The position numbers and the translations under genes were made by a program. This document shows positions 1-6,060 of a DNA stretch of 21,768 bases, in pieces. The stretch is taken from the NCBI GenBank assembly GCA_937914675.1, contig CALDOC010000593.1:1-21768 (forward strand), in the 5' to 3' direction. The notes beneath the pieces were generated by a model that saw nothing but the letters and a program-made list of their open reading frames with translations, was not told where the DNA came from and did no database searches. This DNA is from an uncultured Sulfurimonas sp. (lineage in GTDB: Bacteria; Campylobacterota; Campylobacteria; Campylobacterales; Sulfurimonadaceae). The first letter of the stretch is position 1, and each line of letters opens with the position of its first letter.

Positions 1-1481
1 TTTTGACTTTTTAGCACGCGTTGTTGAAAGGTTTTCATTCTATCCGTTTGCTTGAGATGCTCTTGCAATCTTTCATCTAGGTCGGCGCTTATGCTTTTTA
101 ACTCGGCTATTTTTGCTTTGGCTTTGTTTTGCAACTCTTCTAACTCTTTATGATGGCTCTCTATGGCGTTGGGATTGATTATAAGCTTGTTGTTTGTTCC
201 ATTTAAGCTTCGTATTTCTATATATTCGGACGCGATAATCGTCGCGTTTGACAACAACTCGTCCACTATCACGATTGGAGCTATCGCTTCTCCTCCCAAC
301 ATTTTTTTGACATGGATAGATCTATGCGCCGTTATTTTTCCGCTTTCCAAAATATCGATCTCGGCGTCGTTGGCTCTCATGTCTCCACGATGCAGTTTGA
401 CGTTTGCGCTGTTTTGCACGTCTATTTTTGAGTTTTTATGCGTTTGCGCGTCTATCTTTAACTCTTGGGCGGAGATGTTGACGTTTGAGCCAACCGAGCC
501 ATCTATGTTTAAATCTTTTACGTTGATGGTTACTCCGCTTCCAACGGCGTCTTCGCTATGAGACTTTTTATGAGCGATATGGACGGAGACGTCTTTAGAA
601 CTATCTCCGCCGTCGATATTCGCGGTGTATTTAAAATCGGCGCCTTCTAATTTTAGCGTTTTAGAGATAGTGAGCTTCTGTCCAACATGGCTAATGTAAC
701 CATCGTCGTTCGCGAAATATTCAATAAAATCTTTGTTCTCGTTTGTGAGGATTGTTTCATCTATGATTGGCATCAAATTTTTTGTTCTTGGTTCTCTCAT
801 TTGGATATATTTTCCATCGCAAGACCTTCCGTTTGAACCATCTTTTTCTTTTAAGTATCTTACAATCAACTCGCCTTTGTCGACGGAGTCGATAATGCTG
901 TTTGACTGACTGTTTTTCTCTTCGTATAGTTTTTCTATCTGTCCGTCTACGGGAGGAATGGGATCGATTCCCAAGGCTACTGTGAACTTTAACTCTTTGC
1001 TTAACGGTTTGTCGGGCGGAACGATTTTAATCAGTTTTGTTATTTGAGCGTCTAAGTTTGGCTCAAAAATATCTATATAAAGCCCAGCGCGCAATTTTTT
1101 GAGCCAAATCATCTCTTTAACTTTCTCTAGCGTTAAATCTTTTCTAAAAAGCGACCCTGGCAAAATCGTGACGATCGCCTTTGTTTTGAGCTTGTTGGCG
1201 GCAAGCGATATTTGTATCTCTTTGGCGACTCTCTTGAGTGGCAAAACGTTAATGCTGTATTCTTGCACAAAGAGCGTTGAAGAGTTGAGGAAATCATCCT
1301 TGGATAAATGCTTAGTCTCTTTTATGACTTTATACTCTAAATCAATTTCTCTTTTCATTAACGTCTCAAAAGAGAGCAGTTCAAAGTCCAACGTCCGTAC
1401 GTCTATTTTTCTATCTTTAGCAAACTCGAGTAAACTTTTGACTATTGAGTGTGACGTTCTAACTACTGGAGTAAATGACAT
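1..1481 (-). CDS. FapA/DUF342 family protein (3' end outside window)
   Basis: The minus-strand frame is open from an ATG at 1481 to the left edge with no stop, so the C-terminus is missing; about 493 residues are visible. The central part has the DUF342/FapA pattern: a motif reading KGELIVRYLKEKDG, followed by long stretches of alternating short strands rich in Asn, Asp, Val and Ile, as expected of the right-handed beta-helix of FapA proteins. The last visible part is Lys/Glu-rich and heptad-like, matching the C-terminal coiled coil of the family. No signal peptide or membrane segment is seen, so it is probably cytoplasmic. FapA-type proteins are linked to flagellar assembly or polar localisation in some bacteria, but the role in Campylobacterota is not established and no flagellar gene is nearby. 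The start has an AGAGG site about seven bases upstream. Family assignment is fairly sure, function is not. Confidence 0.85.
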   Translation of the reverse strand, partial: MSFTPVVRTSHSIVKSLLEFAKDRKIDVRTLDFELLSFETLMKREIDLEYKVIKETKHLSKDDFLNSSTLFVQEYSINVLPLKRVAKEIQISLAANKLKTKAIVTILPGSLFRKDLTLEKVKEMIWLKKLRAGLYIDIFEPNLDAQITKLIKIVPPDKPLSKELKFTVALGIDPIPPVDGQIEKLYEEKNSQSNSIIDSVDKGELIVRYLKEKDGSNGRSCDGKYIQMREPRTKNLMPIIDETILTNENKDFIEYFANDDGYISHVGQKLTISKTLKLEGADFKYTANIDGGDSSKDVSVHIAHKKSHSEDAVGSGVTINVKDLNIDGSVGSNVNISAQELKIDAQTHKNSKIDVQNSANVKLHRGDMRANDAEIDILESGKITAHRSIHVKKMLGGEAIAPIVIVDELLSNATIIASEYIEIRSLNGTNNKLIINPNAIESHHKELEELQNKAKAKIAELKSISADLDERLQEHLKQTDRMKTFQQRVLKSQ

Positions 1482-1504
1482 TCAATGACCTCTATGATGA
1501 ATTT

Positions 1505-1514
1505 ATTATATAAT
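1505..1514. promoter_or_regulatory. Shared palindromic -10 element for two divergent genes
   Basis: The 10-base perfect palindrome ATTATATAAT holds a TATAAT hexamer on each strand: plus strand 1509-1514 for the DUF523 gene and minus strand 1510-1505 for the FapA/DUF342 gene. Each lies at a suitable distance from its start codon (ATG at 1545 on plus, 1481 on minus) and leaves room for an AAGG site (plus, 1535-1538) and an AGAGG site (minus). The reading as promoters is inferred from the consensus and spacing. Confidence 0.55.
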
Positions 1515-1544
1515 AGCGAAAGCGTATTAATAAAAAGGTCTTAG

Positions 1545-2003
1545 ATGTCAAAAAAAGTTCTTGTCTCCGCTTGCCTATTGGGTGAACTTTGTCGATACGA
1601 CGCTAAAACCAAAAGCGCGCACGGAGTGATTGACGCTCTTAAAGGTTATGAAATTATTCCTTTTTGTCCCGAAGCGCCCATTTTTGGAACGCCAAGACAA
1701 AGAATAAACGTGGTGGAAGTGGGTGGAGAGAACAGAATTTTCACCGATGAAACGCAAGTGGACGTAACGAAGCTTTTAGAAGATGAAATCAACTCTTTTT
1801 TGCGAAACAATCCACGAGTGGACAAAATCGTTTTAAAATCAAAAAGTCCAAGTTGCGGTCATGGAACCACTCCCATACTCAATGAAAGAAAAGAAGTTAT
1901 AAAACATGGCGATGGAATAGCCGCGCAAATCTTAAAAAATCATTTTAAAGACGTTGAAATCGAAGACGAATCGTCGTATTGGGAAGTCGCGCCATCTTCG
2001 TAA
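1545..2003 (+). CDS. DUF523 family protein
   Basis: A 152-residue protein with the DUF523 hallmarks: VSACLLGELCRYD near the N-terminus (residues 7-19), the FCPE motif, a PR motif after it and LKSKSPSCG near residue 100. The conserved cysteines in CLLG..C, FCPE and SPSCG suggest metal or cluster binding, but the biochemical function of the family is unknown; related domains occur in proteins connected with tRNA or sulfur chemistry. The length fits the stand-alone family. The ATG is preceded by AAGG at 1535-1538. It is transcribed divergently from the FapA/DUF342 gene from overlapping promoters and is followed after 15 bases by a new promoter, so it is probably monocistronic. Confidence 0.92.
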   Translation: MSKKVLVSACLLGELCRYDAKTKSAHGVIDALKGYEIIPFCPEAPIFGTPRQRINVVEVGGENRIFTDETQVDVTKLLEDEINSFLRNNPRVDKIVLKSKSPSCGHGTTPILNERKEVIKHGDGIAAQILKNHFKDVEIEDESSYWEVAPSS

Positions 2004-2018
2004 GATTGTAGTATTTTA

Positions 2019-2027
2019 TGATATAAT
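2019..2027 (+). promoter_or_regulatory. Extended -10 promoter of the exported caspase operon
   Basis: TG-A-TATAAT is a textbook extended -10 element. It predicts a transcription start near 2034, which would place the ATG at 2037 almost at the 5' end of the RNA and favours the TTG at 2055, which has its own AGGG site, as the real start of the first gene. Confidence 0.65.
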
Positions 2028-2054
2028 GTTTCAATTATGCACGAAGGGTTGCCG

Positions 2055-3014
2055 TTGAAACTATTATTTCTGTTTGTTTTCTTTTTATTGGATTGCCACG
2101 CCAATCCTCCAAGTTGGTTTCTTGAAAACGCGACGCCTGTCAATCAGTATGAAATTATTGGATATGGCTCGGGAGAGAAGCTGTTTGAAGCCAAAGAAAG
2201 GGCGAAAAACGATGTGGCTCTTACCCTGTCGACCCACATTCAATCCAGCATTTCAATTTCCGAATATTCAAACATAAACGATCACATGAGAGCTGAGGTC
2301 AATCAAACCATCAATTCGTCATCAGATTTGATCTTGTCAGATGTTCAAGTGACGCGAAAAAGTTTCGCAAACGGTATGTACTACGTCGCCGTGAAATATG
2401 TAAATTTGCCGTTTTATAAAAAAATCAAAAATGAACTTGGCGTAAATTATAAAAATTTGCAAAAAGAGGAGAATCCTTATCTTTTGCAAACTTTCTTGCT
2501 CAATAATTTACATAATGAATTTGGCTTTTTCCCGAAAATCAAAATCTATGAGAACAATTTAATCATTTCCAATAAAAGTTTTTCTTTAAATAAAACGTAT
2601 TATTCTCAATTATTCACTAATGTTAACAGCAAAAAGATCATTTTGTCCTTTCCTTCGAATCTCAACAGCGGAGACAATTATTTTATAAACACCAGTGTTA
2701 ACGATGGAGGCTATTTGTCGCTATTTCAAGTATACGATAGTGGAGAAACTCTTTTGTTGTTGGAAAATCAGCATGTTGAAAAAAGTGACAAGATTCAGTA
2801 TCCTGACAAAAAATTTTATGAAGGTTTACAAGCGTATGACGAGTCTAGCGAAGATTTGACGATAGCCTTATTGTGCAACGAGAAAAAAGATCTCTCTTCC
2901 TTCACGTTAATAGAGAATCAAAATAGCAAAACTACGCTATTTAATGAAATTTTAAATTTAATGAACAAATGTGCTTACGCAACGAAAAAATTAAATATCA
3001 AAAAGGAACAATGA
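2055..3014 (+). CDS. Exported LPP20 + DUF4384 domain protein
   Basis: First gene of the caspase operon. A hydrophobic signal segment (MKLLFLFVFFLLDCHA) is followed by a region of about 110 residues resembling the LPP20 lipoprotein domain: PSWF, then GYGSG, an E-AK-RAKNDVA helix, and a later strand ending YYVAVKYV. The C-terminal third carries a DUF4384-like pattern (GGYLSLFQVYDSGETLLLLEN, then a KIQYPDKK turn). The LLDC stretch is not a proper lipobox because Asp precedes Cys, so cleavage after HA by signal peptidase I seems likelier than lipidation. I prefer the TTG start at 2055: AAGGG at 2044-2048 is well spaced and the upstream ATG at 2037 nearly coincides with the predicted transcription start. 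The next gene begins one base after the stop. LPP20 domains occur in surface lipoproteins; DUF4384 is often fused to caspase domains, which matches its neighbour. Function is inferred only. Confidence 0.8.
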   Translation: MKLLFLFVFFLLDCHANPPSWFLENATPVNQYEIIGYGSGEKLFEAKERAKNDVALTLSTHIQSSISISEYSNINDHMRAEVNQTINSSSDLILSDVQVTRKSFANGMYYVAVKYVNLPFYKKIKNELGVNYKNLQKEENPYLLQTFLLNNLHNEFGFFPKIKIYENNLIISNKSFSLNKTYYSQLFTNVNSKKIILSFPSNLNSGDNYFINTSVNDGGYLSLFQVYDSGETLLLLENQHVEKSDKIQYPDKKFYEGLQAYDESSEDLTIALLCNEKKDLSSFTLIENQNSKTTLFNEILNLMNKCAYATKKLNIKKEQ

Positions 3015-3015
3015 G

Positions 3016-4053
3016 ATGAAACGAAAAAGTGTCATATTCTTGTTGGCGTTGGAGTTGTACGCCACGAGCACCATGGTCATCAAAAAAGAAACACCGTATG
3101 ATCAGCAAAAATTAAATGAGATATATACTAAATATTATGAAAAAAATTATAATATCAAAATTGATTTGAATCAAAAAAAGTCCACCACTCTTAAAAGCGA
3201 TCTATACAATGAGTTTGAAATAAACTTCATCTTTGTAAAAACTGGTTCTTTTATGATGGGTTCCTTAGATAATGCCAACAGTCAGCCGGTGCATGAAGTG
3301 AAGATAAACTACAACTTTTACATGAGCAAGTATGAAGTGACAAATAAAGAGTATCTCAAGTTTTTAAATGCCAACATGAAAAATTTTAAAGACTCTTGGA
3401 TTGAGATTCAGAGCGGTTGGAGTAGAAGCAACATCAAAAAAGATACTAAGTATTACGTTGATAAAGAGTTTGAAAACCAGCCCGTCGTCTATGTCTCATG
3501 GGAAGGCGCAAAAGCATATACGAAATGGTTGAGCGATATTAGCGGCTCGTCATTTAGGTTGCCCACGGAGTCGGAATGGGAGTACGTCGCCAGAGGAAAC
3601 ACAAAAACAAACTTTTTTTTCGGTGACGATGAAAATTTGTTAGACTCGTATAGTTGGTCATATACCAACTCAGGGGCTTCTTTGCATGACGTCGGACTCT
3701 TAAAAGCGAACAACTTGGGACTGCATGACATGAGCGGGAACGCTTGGGAATGGTGTGAAGACACATACTCGGGGACGTACAAGAATGCGAAAAGCGATGG
3801 TTCGGCAAATCTTCAAGGCTATGTAAAAGTCGCTAAGACAGCCGCCTCAACAAACAGTTGGTTGAAAAGCGGTTCCAACTCCGAAGTTAAAGAGCTTGAA
3901 ACAATCGTCACGGATGATAAAGTGATGCGAGGAGGCTCTTTTTTGAATTTTTCATCTTCTCATATGACGCATTATCGTGAAGATGACAACTATCAAAGCA
4001 AAAGTAAAAACGTGGGCTTTAGAATTGTGAAAATAGTGAAGGAGGAAAAATAA
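3016..4053 (+). CDS. Exported SUMF1/FGE-fold protein lacking FGE cysteines
   Basis: A 345-residue protein with an N-terminal export signal (cleavage probably near LYA, about residue 16), a Lys-rich linker and a formylglycine-generating-enzyme-sulfatase (SUMF1) fold from about residue 71 to the end. Landmarks are FVKTGSFMMGS, YEVTNKEYLKFL, NQPVVYVSWEGAKAY, RLPTESEWEYVARG (181-194), GNAWEWC, and RGGSF (305-309) followed by NVGFRIV. True FGE enzymes need a pair of cysteines just after the RGGS motif; here that stretch has none, and the only cysteine seen is in WEWC. It is therefore unlikely to make formylglycine and may be a binding or scaffolding version of the fold, as in other catalytically diverged family members. 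It lies one base after the LPP20 gene and overlaps the caspase start by one base (TAATG), with AAGGA at 3003-3007. SUMF1 domains are also found fused to bacterial caspases, so a physical partnership is plausible. Confidence 0.9.
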   Translation: MKRKSVIFLLALELYATSTMVIKKETPYDQQKLNEIYTKYYEKNYNIKIDLNQKKSTTLKSDLYNEFEINFIFVKTGSFMMGSLDNANSQPVHEVKINYNFYMSKYEVTNKEYLKFLNANMKNFKDSWIEIQSGWSRSNIKKDTKYYVDKEFENQPVVYVSWEGAKAYTKWLSDISGSSFRLPTESEWEYVARGNTKTNFFFGDDENLLDSYSWSYTNSGASLHDVGLLKANNLGLHDMSGNAWEWCEDTYSGTYKNAKSDGSANLQGYVKVAKTAASTNSWLKSGSNSEVKELETIVTDDKVMRGGSFLNFSSSHMTHYREDDNYQSKSKNVGFRIVKIVKEEK

Positions 4054-5507
4054 TGAGGAGAATAATATTTATATTTTTGAGTATAAGTTTAGCTGTGCAT
4101 CTGTCGGCCACCACGACTCTTAGCGACGCGGAAAAAATCAACGCGCTAGTCGCGCACTTTATTCAAGACGAGGTCAATAAAATTCCAAAACCACCTGAAA
4201 TTGATAAAGTCGTTAAAGACGAGTTTGAAACGACAAACGAGTTTAAACAGAGAAAAAATAAGTTAGTCAAAGAGCATGATTATCAAATGTTGATTTACAA
4301 TAAAAAAATAAGAACTATGGAGCTGGAGTATGAAGAAGAAGCTTTAAAGGAAGCGTTGTCAATTATCTACGGCTTGCCTGAAATTCTTTCTTTAAACTAC
4401 AACGCGGACGAGAAGCAGTTTAACGTTAATTACACATTTAAAAATTTGAAAAATCGACAAGGTTTGCTTAAAGTGACAATACCAAGAGAGTATGCTAGGG
4501 AATTCAAGAGTGATTTTGATAAAATCGTGACTGTTTATCCAGAGTTTGTGTTAGACAATAGAGAAGTGGTGTTGAGTCGTTTTATATTTAACTATAAAAA
4601 TAGTCAATTTTATGCAAACGTCACTAACAACAATTCATTGATAAACAACATAATTTTAAGCGTCAACAGCTCTATATCTGAAAAAGAACTCTCGAAACTC
4701 AATGAAACTCACCTTTTAGATGAAAATGGCAAAGCCGATGACATTCCCGTACTACTTAATAAAGTCTTGGAAAAGAAGATTGACAAGAAAAAATGGCTAT
4801 TTGTGATAGGAATAGAAGAGTATAAATATACGGATGATATTGTTTATGCAAAAAATAGTGCGCAGCTCTTTGAAAAAACATTGAAAAAAGTCTATGGAAT
4901 TAGTAAAAACAATACTTATTTGTTAATTAACGACAATGCTTCATACGCTCAAATTAAAAGAAAACTACTCAGGATGATTAATAACGTGAAAAGTGGCGAT
5001 AGCATATATTTTTATTATAATGGACATGGAATCCCAATACCAAATAACAATAATGAGCCCTATATTTTGCCATATGACATGGAGCCTGAGTTCATTCAAG
5101 AGGAGAGTTTTTTGAAGTTGAGCAATATATACAGCTTATTGTCCAAATCTCAAGCGAGCAAAGTCGTTGTTTTTGTAGACTCTTGTTTTTCTGGCGGAGT
5201 AGACGGTAAAAATATTTTAAAAGGCGTCGCTTCATCCCGATTGGTTCCAAAAGAGATCGATATTGACGATAAAAAGATGGTAGTAATGAGCGCAGGAAGA
5301 AAGACGCAGTTTTCAAACGCATATGAAACAAAAGGACATAGGCTTTTTACCTATTATTTGATGAAATCGATGTTAAGTGGTGAAGATAAGATTAGTGAAA
5401 TTTACAAGAATTTATATCAAAACGTGAAAGACGCGACAATTCAAGAGTATGGCCCTTTGCGCTTGCAAGAACCTACTCTAAAAGGTAATGATAAAATAAG
5501 TTTATAA
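4053..5507 (+). CDS. Exported caspase-like (peptidase C14) protease
   Basis: A 484-residue protein with a signal peptide (cleavage near HLSA, residue 19), an N-terminal region of about 220 residues with charged helices (including the DEFETTNEFKQRK stretch) and Asn-rich strands, and a caspase/metacaspase p20-like domain from W248 onward. The catalytic His is in YYNGHG (H325) and the catalytic Cys in DSCFSGG (C378), both intact; the domain opens with WLFVIGIEEY and later has VVMSAGR, typical of C14 proteins. Bacterial caspase homologues usually cut after Arg or Lys, but the specificity here cannot be read. Export to the periplasm is predicted, whereas most described bacterial caspases in defence systems are cytoplasmic. 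It is the last gene of the operon, overlaps the preceding stop, and has a full AAGGAGG site (4039-4045), the strongest in the operon. Family assignment is secure; substrate and role are unknown. Confidence 0.92.
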   Translation: MRRIIFIFLSISLAVHLSATTTLSDAEKINALVAHFIQDEVNKIPKPPEIDKVVKDEFETTNEFKQRKNKLVKEHDYQMLIYNKKIRTMELEYEEEALKEALSIIYGLPEILSLNYNADEKQFNVNYTFKNLKNRQGLLKVTIPREYAREFKSDFDKIVTVYPEFVLDNREVVLSRFIFNYKNSQFYANVTNNNSLINNIILSVNSSISEKELSKLNETHLLDENGKADDIPVLLNKVLEKKIDKKKWLFVIGIEEYKYTDDIVYAKNSAQLFEKTLKKVYGISKNNTYLLINDNASYAQIKRKLLRMINNVKSGDSIYFYYNGHGIPIPNNNNEPYILPYDMEPEFIQEESFLKLSNIYSLLSKSQASKVVVFVDSCFSGGVDGKNILKGVASSRLVPKEIDIDDKKMVVMSAGRKTQFSNAYETKGHRLFTYYLMKSMLSGEDKISEIYKNLYQNVKDATIQEYGPLRLQEPTLKGNDKISL

Positions 5508-5519
5508 AGATAAGAGAAG

Positions 5520-5535
5520 ATGCTCAATTGAGTAT
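5520..5535. repeat. Short palindrome downstream of the caspase gene
   Basis: A 16-base palindrome with the perfect core CTCAATTGAG and one G/T mismatch outside it, lying 12 bases after the caspase stop codon. There is no T-run after it, so it is a poor intrinsic terminator; it could be a weak terminator, an RNA 3' stabilising stem or a protein site. The rest of 5536-5663 shows only an imperfect hairpin near 5621-5642 (CCT and CACT arms with a bulge) and nothing convincing. Confidence 0.3.
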
Positions 5536-5663
5536 GCTTTAACACAAAAATCTAGAGGGGGATTTCAGGCATATTGAATTTTTGAGTATTTTTTATATTG
5601 TCCATACTAAGGCAGAGCGCCTCGCCACTTTTATAGTGAGGTTCAACGCATACGAAACTTTTC

Positions 5664-5897
5664 CTAAGAAACGTACTTCAAACGGGTAAGGTTTACGTAC
5701 CAATCGTCTCTATAGTACGATCGTGAGGGCGTTAAATAGATTTTAAACGCGTCTTCGTAACACTCTATCTTTTTGATGCACTCCTCAGGAATCTCCAACT
5801 CCTCTTCACATATGCTTTTTACGGTCATATCGTCTAAATCATAAAAAAACTCTAACTCCGGATTGTTGGCGTCTATGGTGAATTCTCTTTCGTGCAT
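5664..5897 (-). CDS. Small acidic hypothetical protein
   Basis: A 77-residue acidic protein that I do not recognise. The first half is rich in Asp and Glu (FYDLDDM, EEELEIPEEC), with two cysteines, and the last third is aromatic and basic (SRSYYRDDWYVNLTRL). No signal peptide or membrane segment. It is likely real because the frame fills a gap between two operons on the opposite strand, its composition is protein-like, and a TACAAT box lies upstream on the same strand. The ribosome binding site is weak (GTGAG). The fold and role are unknown. It could be coupled to the neighbouring TonB receptor, with which it shares the upstream region, but that is only position. Confidence 0.65.
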   Translation of the reverse strand: MHEREFTIDANNPELEFFYDLDDMTVKSICEEELEIPEECIKKIECYEDAFKIYLTPSRSYYRDDWYVNLTRLKYVS

Positions 5898-5925
5898 CTG
5901 TTACTCACTTTTAGTAGGTTTTAAA

Positions 5926-5931
5926 ATTGTA
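5926..5931 (-). promoter_or_regulatory. Possible -10 box of the small acidic gene
   Basis: TACAAT on the minus strand, about 29 bases upstream of the start at 5897. It is a one-mismatch match to TATAAT in AT-rich DNA, so modest evidence. Confidence 0.35.
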
Positions 5932-5956
5932 ATCCTAAAATGAAACATTTAGGTTA
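5930..5956. promoter_or_regulatory. Imperfect inverted repeat in the divergent region, possible operator
   Basis: Two arms, TAATCCTAAAATG and CATTTAGGTTA, separated by AAA. They pair over 11 positions with two bulged bases. The site overlaps the upstream side of the minus-strand -10 box at 5926-5931 and lies about 105 bases before the TonB receptor start. This is where a regulator of the divergent pair would be expected. It does not match a Fur box that I can recognise. Confidence 0.3.
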
Positions 5957-6023
5957 CGTTTTTGCTGAAAAATCGAGCAATTTTCATATATGGGAATAAT
6001 TAACGCTTATGTAACACTAATTT

Positions 6024-6029
6024 TATAGA
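6024..6029 (+). promoter_or_regulatory. Weak candidate -10 box for the TonB receptor
   Basis: TATAGA followed by ATT, about 32 bases before the ATG at 6061 and after a T-rich run. Other AT-rich hexamers in 5985-6010 could serve instead, so this is a low-confidence choice. The AAGG at about 6051-6054 is the ribosome binding site. Confidence 0.3.
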
Positions 6030-6060
6030 ATTCAATTAATTTAAATCATTAAGGTAAACT

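Noticed and set aside
163..561. 132-codon plus-strand frame, and another at 1099-1488
   Set aside because: Both lie opposite the FapA/DUF342 gene, whose frame is open for the whole stretch and has family motifs; the plus-strand translations have no recognisable features or ribosome binding sites.
2037..2054. ATG at 2037 as start of the LPP20 protein
   Set aside because: It falls about three bases after the RNA start predicted from TGATATAAT and has no ribosome binding site, whereas the TTG at 2055 has AAGGG at 2044-2048. A leaderless ATG start cannot be fully excluded.
2022..5507. Cytoplasmic caspase-type phage defence operon
   Set aside because: All three products carry export signals, and no toxin, nuclease, STAND, gasdermin or CRISPR partner is near, so a known defence type is not supported.
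5612..5642. Terminator or small RNA in the gap after the caspase gene
   Set aside because: The best stem has a three-base bulge and no T-run; nothing supports an RNA gene.
5985..6045. Fur box in front of the TonB receptor
   Set aside because: AT-rich sequence with no good match to the TGATAAT/ATTATCA palindrome.
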